Positions 20,601-29,961 of a stretch of 29,961 bases of DNA are shown piece by piece. The stretch comes from Parachlorella kessleri. Taxonomy: Eukaryota > Chlorophyta > Trebouxiophyceae > Chlorellales > Chlorellaceae. Position 1 is the stretch's first letter. The number at the start of each line of letters is the position of its first letter. The stretch is from contig BBXU01002913.1 in NCBI GenBank assembly GCA_001598975.1, forward strand, positions 1 to 29,961. Direction: 5' to 3'. Position numbers and translations under genes: made by a program. The notes beneath the pieces were generated by a model. That model had not been told where the DNA came from. It searched no databases and saw only the letters and a list, made by a program, of their open reading frames with translations.

Positions 20601-22790
20601 GATTCTTAAATCGTGCATCTACTCGCATGCGCTGCTGACCAGCTTACCTGCATCGACGCCAGTGAGGCCTTAAGGTCCTTATTCTCCCTTACAAGCTCGC
20701 CCTGCCGCTGCTCATAGGCAGCCACCACTGCCTGTACAGCAGCAAGTGCAAACAACAATTGCCCCAACGGTGAAGGCGTGCTTGCACACATAGAAACACT
20801 GCAATGAAGATACACAAGTACATGCAGGGCCCCAGGGCATCATAATGGCAGATAAGAGCATAAGAATACAAGTTTCAGGATGGATTTATGCAGTTCCCAC
20901 CCACCTTGAGCCCCTCGTCAGTGCGCCGCACCGCCTTCTCCACCTGCAGCTGTTGCGTGACCCGTCCAGCCATGTCCAGCACAGCCTTGTCACTCTTCTT
21001 CTTGTCCGCCAGGTGGTGAGCCAGCCTGCAGAACGTAGTGAGAAGTCTCGTGACGAGGATGGTATTTTTGAGGCCCGACATGAAGAGCAGTGCTGACAAG
21101 AAAACCCAAAGGATTGAGAGGTATACGCCACACATGCCTTACTCTGCAAACACGGATTTGGTACTCTCATTTTATCTTATTTACCAAACACCCTTACTGC
21201 CGTCTCTCAAAGTTACCAGGTGGTGGGCAAACCATCTGAAACCTTGTATCAACCTTCAAACTGATAGCTATACACCGGCATGCCATACAGACAGGTTAGC
21301 CCCTGTGCCATCAACCAGCCGTGGGAACCAGCCGTGAAGGTACAGACTTTGAGGGCCTCACAAAGGACAGTAGAGCTGCCATGTTTTTGAGGCGTACAAG
21401 CTCCAGTAGAGCATACCACACAGGAACCAAGCTCGCAACAGTATGGTCCCAAGGGAATGTGTTTTCACTAGTATTGTGATGCCTCAGCTATTACTGTTTC
21501 TCATATTTGTACATAGTGCTGCCGAAGGAATACATGATCGAACTCCTAACCACCAGCTACTGGCTGCTCAAGCCCACTCACCTCTCCTGCAGGCGTTCGT
21601 ACTCCTTTTCCTTGCGCTTGACCTCATGCTGTAGCTGTACTACCCGCCGCTCCTGCGCAGCCAGCCGCTTCTGCTGGTCCTCACACTCGCGCCGCACCCC
21701 AGCCACCTCCTGCTTGCAGGCCTCATCGGCTGCGCGTTGCTGCAAGAATGAAGGGGAGTCAATTGGTGTGGCTCTGTGATTGTAGGGCATCCAGCACATC
21801 CGGCGAGGTTTGCAAGTATTCGCTCCCCTGGCTGTCAAATTACCTCCCTGTCCTAAGCAGCCTTCACGGCCAGAATCATATTTGCTGAAAGTTGTGTGAA
21901 CAGCAGTCCACACTTCTTCTACCTTCAGCCAAGCTCTGATGCCAGCAGTTGTGCCCCATATGGATGGCAGGTCACACCTTGTTCAGCAAGCCTCCGATTT
22001 CGCGCTCCTTGGCCTGTAGCCGACTGTCAAGCCGGACACGCTCCTTCTCACCAGTTTGCATGTCTAGCCGCAAGCGGTGCACCTCTGCATCAGGTGAGGA
22101 ACTTGCTTGACAGCTTCATTGATCAGCAGCATATTCATCTTTTCGTCTCTGGACCGAAGGCGCACTGGACAGCCGAATGTATTGATACACTCTGTCATAG
22201 ACATTCGATCCCTGGTTGCTTGCGCACTTCCCACAATCCTCCAACCGAAGAGCCTAGAGTGGCCAACATTGGGAAGGCCATCATTGAGGCTACCCAACAG
22301 CTTGGCAGCCATCCCTCTGACCCACCGGCTTTCAGCTGGTCCTTGAACCGGCTGTCCTTCTGGTGCTGTAGCAGCAGACCATAAATCGTGTTGCAGGTCT
22401 GAACCACATCTTCTGGGTCGGTTGACAGCAGGTTTAAATCCTGGCAAAAGCCCAGTCCTGCAGGGAGACCAAGTTATATACTTAGTCACCACCATCAGTA
22501 TTTGTTGATGGCCTGGGGCCAAGCAAAGGGCCACCGAGTTGCGGAAGGAACACGGTGTGTTCAGCAACATTGAAAAGGGCTTCACTCATTCTTTCTCACC
22601 TGCAAGCGTGTTTCTAAGGAAGGCGACACTGGTATTGAGTGTGTCGGCTGAGGCAAAGCTGGCACCAGCTAGCGCTGTCACAGCGCTGGCCTGCGGCAGG
22701 ACTGATACAGCTCCATAAAGCTGCTGCAGCAGCTATTGTTTGTGGCCTAGCTGTGACTTGTAGTACAAGGCGCACCTCTGAAGTCTCCAT
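17644..22790 (-). CDS. SSX2IP/ADIP (Msd1) family centrosome/spindle-pole coiled-coil protein
   Basis: Thirteen exons: 22776-22790, 22600-22690, 22326-22457, 21978-22084, 21582-21739, 20905-21025, 20648-20731, 20340-20436, 19785-20068, 19190-19294, 18794-18868, 18095-18271 and 17644-17907, together 1710 bases and 569 residues, all in phase. The order of motifs follows animal SSX2IP (ADIP): LGFCQDLNLLS near the N terminus, a charged helix, then HEVKRKEKEYERLQERL (about 153-169), DKKKSDKAVLDMAGRV, YEQRQGELVRENKDLKASL (about 213-230), and a long C-terminal coiled coil broken by a Ser/Ala-rich linker near 280-310. The human family member is similar in length (about 614). SSX2IP/Msd1 anchors microtubules at centrosomes and spindle poles and serves ciliary base assembly in animals. 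A basal-body or spindle-pole role here is inference. The last exon (PKSQDLHCYLQDLMRKW, then a Ser/Gly-rich end) does not resemble the human tail. It is divergent from the P2 gene. Confidence 0.82.
19035..19150. repeat. Dispersed repeat, copy 1 (SSX2IP intron)
   Basis: It shares GGGGAGAGA, then CAGGCAAGAGTCAGGCTCA, then TTCTGCATCC, then CTCCCTGTTCGCACTACC, then TGCCACCCATACTA with copy 2, in the same order and strand. It lies in the intron between exons 10 and 11. Confidence 0.6.
19300..19322. repeat. Short interstitial telomere-type repeat
   Basis: The sequence is TTTAGGG, TTTTTAGGG, TTTAGGG in tandem (23 bases). TTTAGGG is the plant-type telomere unit and TTTTAGGG the Chlamydomonas one. On the minus strand it reads as CCCTAAA units ending six bases before an SSX2IP exon (TGCAG acceptor at 19295-19299), so it serves as the polypyrimidine tract of that intron. 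Confidence 0.75.
19389..19523. repeat. Dispersed repeat, copy 2, with a GTCCA microsatellite
   Basis: It carries the same blocks as copy 1 (CTTGGGGAGAGAC, CAAGACTCAGGCTCATTCTG, ACTCCCTGTTTGCACTACC, TGCCACCCATACTA). It also holds five tandem GTCCA units at about 19455-19479. It lies in the intron between exons 9 and 10 of the SSX2IP-family gene. Confidence 0.6.
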
Positions 22791-23213
22791 AGTTTGTAGG
22801 ATAGGAGGCAAGCTCCACCGCTGTTGAAAGGAAAGCCCCAGCGGGTAGCCGAGGCGTGTTTGTCTAAGTTGGTGAACGATCGCACCCTGGGGCTGGCGAC
22901 CTAAGCCCCCGCGGGCATCTGCTCAGCATACATGGTGCGGCTTTGCGCTCAATCACAAAGAGGTGGGAAGCAGCTTAGGACGAAGTGTTACCAGCTTGCA
23001 TCAGGGCAATGTTACACAACTTGCCTGGTGAATTTCGGTTCAAAACACCCCCTCAGACGACGTGGCAGCGGGGAGAATAAAGAAAGCGGGGAACGCTGAG
23101 CACCGCCGCTCCCTGTAAGCAGACCTCGGCCCTGCACGGCCCCCTCTCCGCGGAACATACGGTGTTAGTCCCGTTTGGGTTAAAGTTGCTTTCACCGTCC
23201 GCCAGAACACAAA
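22791..23213. promoter_or_regulatory. Shared upstream region of the SSX2IP-family and P2 genes
   Basis: These 423 bases lie between two opposite start codons. AATAAAGAAAG near 23077 lies about 135 bases before the P2 start and is the only AT-rich spot. Promoter elements cannot be assigned with confidence. Confidence 0.4.
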
Positions 23214-24498
23214 ATGAAGCTGGTCGCTGCTTACCTGCTGGTGGGTGTATGCATGATTAGCAGCTTAGAGCAAGCAACACGTCATGGAGTCGCTACTGAC
23301 GCTGTGGCTACCTCCCTACAGGCTACTCTGGGTGGCAAGGATGCCCCCACCGCCGAGGACATCAAGTCCATCCTGTCCAGCGTTGGTGCTGAGGCCGATG
23401 AGGAGCGCCTGAGCAAGCTGCTTTCTGAGCTGGAGGGCAAGAACATCAACGACGTGGTTGCCTCCGGCCTGTCCAAGCTGGCCTCTGTGCCTGCTGGCGG
23501 AGTTGCCTCTTCGGGCGGTGCTGCCCCCGCTGCTGGTGAGTTTATTCTACTTCGTAGCGACATACTGTGTAGTAGTGCCCTTTATAGCAGAGGGCTGCGA
23601 GGGGAGCGCTGCAGTCCAGCAGTGAGGTTGGCACATTGGGCCCCGACAACCTCACTTGAGCAGCAGTTGCAGCGGTAGTGTTTCTTATGTGTTGTGGGTA
23701 GTTTGCTCAGCTTAGGTACTATAGTGGTGAGCTGCGAAGGGAAGGAGCGGAGCTTTGAGGAGAGGGGATCATGCACGAATGGTGCGAGTGGTGGTGCTGG
23801 GGCTGTATTGTGCTTCCTGATGCTGGGGGGGCAAGCAGCGTGTTCAGCTGTCCAAGAACAGCAAGGAGTACGGGGAATGCAACACCAACAGGGACAGCGA
23901 GAAAGAGCCCAGTAGCCTCCTGTACTGGAGGGTTGAGCGAAGGCGAAGCCACCTCACCGTGTGCTACTTTCTGTGGCACAGGCGGCGCTGGCGCTGCTGA
24001 GGCTGCTGCCCCCAAGGAGGAGGAGAAGGTTGAGGAGGAGGAGGAGGAGGTGAGCAACAAGCGGTGGCCCCCGGGGGCTGCAACAAGGCACTTATCGATT
24101 TCACTACTATGAAAAAGTCATAGTGGAATACCTGGATTTGCGAGGGTTGCAGTTATGCTGTCAGGGAGCTAGCTGTCTGTAAGCTTGTGTGTGGTTGAGG
24201 GGCTGGGCAGCCTCGGAAATGGTCTGGGGCAGCCCCGGGGGCGGACATGACGGTTAGCAATAGAGGCATGGGATGAGCAAAGGAGGCCAAGCGCTGCTGT
24301 TGTTGGCATACTTCCATGCATCTGCGCCATGGTGTTGTTGAGGCTGGACCCACAGCCAAGCTGACACGCATGGGGCACCGGTTCCACAGAGTTGCAGAAT
24401 ATATGCAGCGCAGCAGTTCACAGCGCAATGTCGCAACTCAAGTACTTACTTGCCTGCTTTTGTGTGTGCAGGACATGGGCTTCTCCCTATTCGACTAA
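23214..24498 (+). CDS. 60S acidic ribosomal protein P2 (cytosolic stalk)
   Basis: Four exons: 23214-23240, 23322-23535, 23982-24049 and 24472-24498, together 336 bases and 111 residues, all in phase. [19 protein letters not shown] starts the helical dimerisation domain, which continues with [20 protein letters not shown] and [21 protein letters not shown] Gly/Ala hinge follows, then an acidic Lys/Glu tail and the invariant C terminus DMGFSLFD encoded by its own 27-base exon. P2 pairs with P1 and P0 to form the ribosomal stalk that recruits elongation factors. Length and end sequence are typical of the family; P2 is chosen over P1 from the N terminus (YLLATLGG). Confidence 0.96.
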
Positions 24499-24554
24499 GC
24501 GCACGGCGGACCGCACAGCGGAGAGGGGTCGTGTGATGCCTCTGAATCTAGCTG

Positions 24555-24559
24555 TGTAA
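24555..24559 (+). terminator. TGTAA polyadenylation motif behind P2
   Basis: It lies 57 bases past the stop, the only TGTAA noticed close behind this gene. Confidence 0.45.
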
Positions 24560-24603
24560 GAATCTCCCTTTCAGTGACAATCTGGCAGGTTGAAAGTAGA
24601 TTC

Positions 24604-24639
24604 GAATAGATGGTGAAGCTGGAATAGATGGTGAAGCTG
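24604..24639. repeat. 18-base tandem duplication
   Basis: GAATAGATGGTGAAGCTG occurs twice in direct succession with no mismatch. Confidence 0.8.
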
Positions 24640-25228
24640 ATAAAGCTGTGTTGAGGGGAATTTGGCAAGCGCAAAGCTTGAGGAGCAACCCATGCAGTTG
24701 GTGTGTATCATGGGGAGAGGAGAAACAGTTCCCAGTCAGCTGTCTCATTGCTCTGTGCAAAGCCTATACCAGCTACAGCACTGCACCAGGGCAGCGAGAC
24801 CCAAGTGTAGGGGAGATGGTGCGGTCAAAGCTCCCAGGGCTTTCCAAGGCACAAACCAGCCTTGAAAGGGTATGCGCCAAGTTACTTCATGCTACCATTG
24901 GCTACCTTATTCTCTGCTGGGAAGCATATGGAGCTTCAGGGCTGGATCCAGGTGGCACATGAGCAGCCTTGACCAGCTGCCCTGCTCATGCTCCATCCTA
25001 AGGCCATCCCGCTCAGTTCACATTCCATTTCTGCTACCATAAGCAGATGAGCATGGTAGCCGATGACGCAGGTGTGCTGGCTACCAGCTAATACCCAAGC
25101 TGTACTGGCCAGGGCACCCTGCTGTAACACCCAGCGCATTGCTTGCACGGTCCCTGCCAGGCACACGTCATTTACCAACACTTAGCGCACCATCTGCCAC
25201 CACACATAATGAGGCCAGCCTGTACATA

Positions 25229-25272
25229 CAGTTCAACTCTCACACCCTGCTCGCACTACCTGCCACCCATGC
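25229..25272. repeat. Dispersed repeat, copy 3 (short)
   Basis: CAACTCTCACACCCTGCTCG, then CACTACCTGCCACCCATGCT, matches the 3' half of copies 1 and 2. The 5' half is not evident. Confidence 0.5.
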
Positions 25273-25469
25273 TGATGATGAGGCCAGCTTTGCCTAAAGT
25301 GATGTTCTTGTAGTGATTTGCAAGGGCAAATTCACAAGCATATCCAATACACAGGTTTAACAGTTCACTATCTGCCACCATACTGTTAACAGCTGACAAC
25401 TTGCACTCCCTGCCCCTATTACGACGTTACTCATGAATAAGACCTGTGACACAACCAGGGTGTCATGAT

Positions 25470-25566
25470 GCGTAAGAGAGTTAAGACTGAGACCCAGTCT
25501 GCACCCAGTCCTGTCAGTACAGTCCAGCTCTCACTCCCTGTTCGCACTACCTCCCACCCATGCTAT
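25470..25566. repeat. Dispersed repeat, copy 4
   Basis: GTAAGAGAGTTAAGACTGAG, then CTGCACCCAGTCCTGTCAGT, then CAGTCCAGCTCTCACTCCCT, then GTTCGCACTACCTCCCACCC follow the block order of copies 1 and 2. Confidence 0.55.
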
Positions 25567-25747
25567 TGAGAGTTAACCCAGTTAATACAAGGAGTTGTTG
25601 GCACTCCAGTAATAACAGGCACATCGAGTCAATGTGGTACATGTGATACCAAACCACAGAGCAACTGCAGTTTTTGAGCCTAGACTACTAGCCATAACCC
25701 TACACAGACTAGACAGCTAAGTGCGCCGAAGCGTGTACTCCCTGGAG

Positions 25748-28561
25748 TCATTCCCTACCTACCACCTCATCGCAATCCTTTGTGCCTCGCCCAACCAACC
25801 TTGCCAGCCAGGCAAGCCGCGGCAGCAGCCCGTTGGCTGGCACAGCAGCCCTAGCCGCCTCGCAGCTCCACTCTGCTGCCGCGCTACAGGCGCCTCTAAG
25901 CCCTGCCGCTGCCAGCACTGCTGCCGCAGACCACACAGCCCCTCTGGCCACTCGTAGTGTCAGCTCCAGTGTGCGGAGGTGTTGCTGCTGCTGCGGGCTC
26001 TTTCGCTGCTGGCGCCTAGCCAGGGCCTGCTGCCCATGCCACAGGGCCTCAACTGAGGCTAGGAAGAGCGCTGCTGCTGAAGCCTTCTGTGCCAGCTGCC
26101 ACCCCTTGCTGCTGTTATGGCTACAAGCCTGCACTAGCCAGCCACACAATGCGTCAGGCTGTGGTGTAGTGTCGAGGAAGGGGCAAAGCAAGTGGCTCCC
26201 CCAGGCAGGAAATGAGCACATAATTGCCAGCCAGGAGTGCATTTGCAACTGGTGGCAGCAGCTTGGAGGGCTCATGTGACTGCAGAATGAGAATTGCAAC
26301 CAAGACAACCAAAATTGCAAAAGTTGCAAGCCTTGACAGTCTGCAATATCCGATCCGCTCGTAGGACAGTAAGGGACAACTTCCCGCGTGGGCAAGTGCA
26401 TGGGCAGGTTTGCACACCTGTGTGTCGCACAGCAGTATCCTGCGGGAGAGGAACATGGCCGCTACGTCCACCTTCGACAATGCCTGCTGAGCATAGCCGC
26501 CGGCTGTCCACAGCAGGTACCTCAGCTGAGACCACCCGCCGTCGTTGCCAAGAACCGCAGCGCTGCCACTGCCGCAACTGCCGTTGCTTTTCTGGTGTAG
26601 CTGCTGCTGGTGCATCTGCTGCAGGAGCAGCTGCTGCTGTTGGGTAAGGTTGCTGAGCACGGCTTGGAGACCGTGCACAGCTTCGCCAAGGTCTGCAGAG
26701 GTGGAGGCCTGGCCGCGGCTGACCGCTGCCTCCTCACACGCCTGCTGAAGCTGGGGGACCCGCATGAACTCCAATGTGTCTAGCCGCTGTAGGATTGCTT
26801 CCACCTGGCTTGCCGTGCGCACCTGCAGGCCCGACACGCACGATCTGAGAAGCGCATGCACAAGGAGACGGGGGACCTGCGTAGCCTCCAGTATGTCCAG
26901 CCGCTGAAGATACATCCTCCTGGCTAGCAGTGCGCAGCACACTGGGGATAAGAGGGGTCTTGCTCTCAACTACTCAGCTTGATGCGGGGGCTGTCAGTGC
27001 TGGGATCAAACCCCTTGACCAAGTCTCCCCACCACTGACCTGTCGCCCTCTAGACCAGCAAACAAACATATGCCGCCGGCAGGTGGTGCCACTACTTACT
27101 CTCCCTTCCACCCAAGTGCATTCCGGCTCTCCAGGCTGCCGATGCTATTCCTTCCTTCGCTGCCTGTCCACCCCTGCGCACCCTGAATCCCTCCACCCTT
27201 CCCAACAACAAAGCAGTCAATCCTCGTGTCCGCCCTGCACATCCTGCCAAATCTCGCTACCTGTTTAGCCACAGTGCTCCCAGGATCATTCAACATGCCA
27301 CTGTGGTGCCTCACCGCCTTGCACCCACCAACCAATGGGACCCACTGACCTGCGCAGCCTGCAGGTGGTGCCACTGCTCGCTCTCCCTGTCCAGCCGGGA
27401 GGCCAAGGCTTCCAAAGCTGCCAGCAGCTGGCCCAGAGCCTGGTGGGTGGGCAGCGCCTTTTGGAAGGCCTGAAGGGCCGCGGCTCGCTCGCCAGCAGTG
27501 TAGGAAGTCGGATCCTGCTAGAAGACAGTGAGAGACGTTTGACAAGGCTGGCAGCGCCTGACTCAGGGCACGGTGGCGGGGCAATGTCGGCTAGAGCCTT
27601 GCAGGGCTGCAGCGTTCTTGCGTGAGGCCCTTCCCTAGTGCGATACATAGTTTCATAAGGCTGCCAGCAAATGGCGTTTTGAGGGGCCTGAAGGGCCGCT
27701 GCATAAAGCAGCGCCCCGAATACCGCCTCGCCCCAGCCGCTGACCTTACGCTACCACAACCCAAGCTCTCTGTTCCCAGCTGCAACTTCCTGTTTCATCT
27801 CAGGCTCTCAAAGTCACACACTCACCATCCCGGGCGGAACCCAGGGTGAGGCTGCCCTCTGTGGTGACCTTCGCTCCTCCTGCCGGGGAGTAGCACCATA
27901 CAGTAGCTGCTGTGCCTGCCCCACTTCGCCGCCTCCCAGCAGCAGCCTGTCGCTGCCGTCATCCCCAAGCTCCCCTTCTTCAAAGCTCCTGGAGAGCCCA
28001 GCGCCGGCGGGATAGCGGCCGGGCGTGCCTAGCTCGGAGGCAAGCTGCGCACTGTGATAGCGCTGCGGCCGGCCTGCGAGCATTGGAGAAGGGCGGGGTG
28101 GACGCACCTTGACCTGGCAAACAACAAAAGTCTGTGACCCGACAACGTGCACTTGCTGTGCCAGGTCCGCACTTGGGGTGGGCACTGCAAGGACTCAACA
28201 GGACGATACACGTGCTGCCCGATCACTCAAATGCCATGAACATACGTGTTGCCAGTTCCGTCACCCTTCCTAGGTCGGCTTGCACTGCCGCGGGCTTGCC
28301 TGCAGACAGCGGCCCTGGCGCCCGAGGGAGCGAGTCCGATATACTTCTGGGGGGCGGCGTGGAGTGCTTAGGGTAGCTGGAAGCATGGTAAGCCTCTCTA
28401 TCACGGTGTGCCTTGTTCCAAGGCGACAGAGAGGCTGACAGGTTGCCAGCCAGCCCAGAGACAGGGTGCCTGCCGTTGTTGGGTGTGCCAAAGTTCGGGG
28501 CTGCGTCCTCAAAAGCCTCTTCGTCAAAGTTATCATCAGGGTGCCCTACAGGCCCTGACAT
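25748..28561 (-). CDS. Unrecognised helical protein with one likely membrane segment
   Basis: Supported exons: about 28265-28561 (start MSGPVGHPDDNFDEEAFED), 27826-28113, 27350-27514 and 26418-26822. The frame of the last also runs on without a stop to 26154. The N-terminal 195 residues are Pro/Ser/Gly-rich and probably disordered. A helical domain follows (TAGERAAALQAFQKALPTHQ, then LLAALEALASRLDRESEQW, then VEAILQRLDTLEFMRVPQL), then a Gln-rich coil (LTQQQQLLLQQMHQQQLHQ). A 19-residue hydrophobic stretch (LATFAILVVLVAILILQ) is the likely membrane segment. Downstream, an Ala-rich helical frame (WQLAQKASAAALFLASVEAL and on) ends at 25748; how it joins the membrane-segment frame is not resolved, and the protein may instead stop at 26154. 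The first splice is also open: donor GTGACG at 28264 keeps phase, whereas the stronger GTATGT nearby does not. A tail-anchored or peroxin-like protein is possible, but I recognise no family. Confidence 0.5.
26869..26936 (-). pseudogene. Decayed copy of the 5' part of the neighbouring exon
   Basis: Within the intron between exons 27350-27514 and 26418-26822, this stretch repeats the start of the downstream exon (26754-26822). Shared features in order on the minus strand are TGCGCAC, GCCAGG, CAGCGGCT and GGTCCCCC. It is two bases shorter between GCCAGG and CAGCGG, so the frame is broken. Confidence 0.55.
27080..27109 (-). pseudogene. Decayed copy of the 3' end of the upstream exon
   Basis: CAGGTGGTGCCACTACTTAC then TCTCCCT (plus strand) closely matches 27362-27391 in the exon that encodes RESEQWHHLQ. 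It has three substitutions visible, one of which turns Gln to a stop (GTAAGTAGTGG on the minus strand). Confidence 0.5.
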
Positions 28562-28827
28562 AGCTGTTTCTGGGAGTGCAAAGGCTTGTCAGCGGTTGTT
28601 ATTAAGGTCTTGGGCAAGTTGGGCAGGATGTAGCGAACCAGACAATCTACTTTTCTGTAGCCAGATCAGAGATTTGGTAGGCACAGTACTTGCCCAGTCC
28701 AGGGAAACGTCATTCAAGGGACGCGCAGCAGCGGGGGCGCCCATACTGCTGGCAACGACGTCTCTCACATCGGATTGATTCCGACTGTTACTGTTTCTCT
28801 ACATTGCATAAGGCCAGAAGCATTCCC
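28562..28827. promoter_or_regulatory. Shared upstream region of the membrane-protein gene and Elp6
   Basis: These 266 bases lie between two opposite start codons. The Elp6 frame is open upstream of its ATG back to about 28690, so part of this stretch could be coding or 5' UTR. Confidence 0.35.
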
Positions 28828-29961
28828 ATGGTATTTATCTTGGGTGTGCATGATATGGGTGGGCTGCTGCTGATCAAGGATTGCTTGGAGTCCCCTGGGG
28901 CTTTTGTCATGCTTCAAGCCCTGAAGCTATCGCTCTCAATCAGCTACAGGGTGGCCTTGGTCTCGGTGGCTCAGGGGGCCCAGCACTACCAGCCAGTCCT
29001 GCGCAAGCTGGGCATCAACTTGCACGCTCTCACGTCCAGCGGCCAGTTGGTGTTCCTGGATGCTCTCAACAGCGTGGCAGAGCTGACTGGAGGGCAGTCA
29101 GCCCCAGGAATTAGCTTAATGGGTCTCTTCCGCCAGGTGGCGGAGCTGGCCACCTCTGACAGCAGCAGCCAACCGTTGTGCCTTGTGATCGACGACCTAT
29201 CGGTGAGCATCAGGTTTGGACCTGCTGATGTGCCAAAACAAGGAAAGCTGCACACCTTGAGCATTTATGTATCTTCCTTGTGCGAGTGGTAGCAAGAGCG
29301 AAATGGCTGCGAGGAAGCTGTCCTTTGCAGCTGCTGGCAGCGCTTGCAAGCGACCCTCACCACCTGCCCGCATTCCTGCACCACTGCTGCCAGCTATGTC
29401 ATGATGGCTCGGCGTCACAGGTGTGTAAATGGCTGTGGTAGCGATGCAGGCACGTTCCTGGCAAGTAACGTTTGTGGCTGGGGCAGGTGGCCAGGCATCC
29501 CCGTCTGCTGGCGATGCAGTCTTTTATAAGCACTTTGTTATGGCATCCCGAAATGTAGTACCTATTAAGGGCACCTATGCTCCAGCTTTTCATTCTGTTC
29601 GTCAGGAAGGTTTTGTATGTGCAGGGCCCCGGTTGCTTGGTAGCCTTGGCTCACTGGGATGTGAGTGCTGATGAACCTTGGCTGTCCAGGGTGGAGCATG
29701 CAGCACAGGTACGAGCGTGCTCTTTTGGTAAGTAGTGGTTTCGTGAGCGTATTTGTTGCCATCTAGGCGGCATAGTGCATTGACTGTGGCGCCAACTATG
29801 CGCAATAGACTGGTCTATGTGGTCCTGCCGAGCCATGGACTAAGCGTACATCTTCTTTCAGCTGGACACCCCTTAGTCAAAGACGGCATATATCCAAGGG
29901 GGTGGGGGTCCCCCCCCCCTGCCCAGGGGAGCTTTGTGGTCCCCTCCCCTCTCCTGCTGGG
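28828..29961 (+). CDS. ELP6: Elongator complex subunit Elp6, 3' end uncertain
   Basis: Three exons: 28828-29202, 29331-29420 and 29625-29708, all phase 0, giving 183 residues. The ATG at 28828 starts MVFILGVHDMGGLLLIKDCL, then ESPGAFVMLQALKLSLS. The family core follows: VALVSVAQGAQHYQPVLRKL, GINLHALTSSGQLVFLDAL and PLCLVIDDLS (the degenerate Walker B-like strand), then LLAALASDPHHLPAFLHHC, and GPGCLVALAHWDVSADEPW which matches the strand VVLVHD of animal Elp6. Elp4, Elp5 and Elp6 form a RecA-fold hexameric ring on Elongator, which modifies the wobble uridine of tRNAs. No Walker A is expected. A good acceptor at 29861 (CTTCTTTCAG) leads to LDTP and a stop at 29874-29876; that would make the protein short (187 residues against about 266 in human). 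Otherwise the last exons lie beyond the window. Confidence 0.82.
29896..29961. repeat. G-run/C-run tract at the right edge
   Basis: Runs of G and C (GGGGGTGGGGGT, then a run of twelve or so C) resemble in style the tract at 4080-4320. It is cut by the window edge. Confidence 0.5.

Larger units (their letters stand above)
24499..25747. other. Intergenic region with repeats
   Basis: It lies between the 3' ends of P2 and the minus-strand gene ending at 25748. It contains a TGTAA motif for P2 (24555-24559), an 18-base tandem duplication (24604-24639) and two copies of the dispersed repeat (about 25229-25272 and 25470-25566). I see no gene. Confidence 0.5.

Noticed and set aside
28223..28264. Extending the first exon of the membrane-protein gene to the GTATGT donor
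   Set aside because: It leaves phase 1, which does not fit the next clear exon at 28113. It could be right if a small exon lies between.
1..29961. tRNA, rRNA, CRISPR arrays, bacterial operons or viral genes
   Set aside because: None was seen on reading. The spliced gene structures and protein families are eukaryotic nuclear.

Overview
The window is nuclear DNA of a green alga, probably a chlorophyte of the Chlorophyceae type. The evidence is moderately GC-rich coding sequence cut by many short introns (donors mostly GTGAGT or GTGGGT, acceptors ending TGCAG), TGTAA polyadenylation motifs behind several stops, a plastid-targeted ribosomal protein encoded in the nucleus, and eukaryote-only proteins (histone H3-type, acidic ribosomal P2, Elongator Elp6, SSX2IP/ADIP). 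The exact genus cannot be read from the sequence. All gene models were assembled by hand from splice signals and reading-frame phase. No transcript data were available.

Layout. (1) 1-1772, minus: unrecognised multi-exon gene, cut by the left edge. (2) 2026-3734, plus: an H3-type histone with the hallmarks of a centromeric variant (cenH3) and a tail of about 229 residues that includes a DEK_C-like segment. (3) 4921-6913, minus: protein with a BCL7-like motif near its N terminus. (4) 7853-10332, minus: protein with one matrin/U1-type C2H2 zinc finger. (5) 10654-12957, plus: plastid ribosomal protein uL6c. (6) 13950-16952, minus: EamA/DMT-family membrane transporter with a long N-terminal extension. 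(7) 17644-22790, minus: 13-exon coiled-coil protein of the SSX2IP/ADIP (Msd1) family. (8) 23214-24498, plus: cytosolic 60S acidic protein P2. (9) 25748-28561, minus: unrecognised helical protein with one likely membrane segment. (10) 28828 to the right edge, plus: Elongator subunit Elp6.

Four of the gene pairs are head to head with short shared upstream regions (1/2, 4/5, 7/8, 9/10). The genes do not form one pathway. Two of them (cenH3 and the SSX2IP homologue) act in chromosome segregation or microtubule organisation, two are ribosomal (one plastid, one cytosolic), and Elp6 supports tRNA wobble modification. The BCL7-like protein would belong to SWI/SNF chromatin remodelling if the motif match is right.

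The most unusual item is the cenH3 candidate. Its conserved histone fold is preceded by a helical DEK_C-like segment and an acidic stretch, joined in frame through a GC-AG intron. Other points worth checking are a telomere-type repeat forming the end of an SSX2IP intron, a four-copy dispersed repeat, and decayed exon duplicates inside an intron of gene 9.
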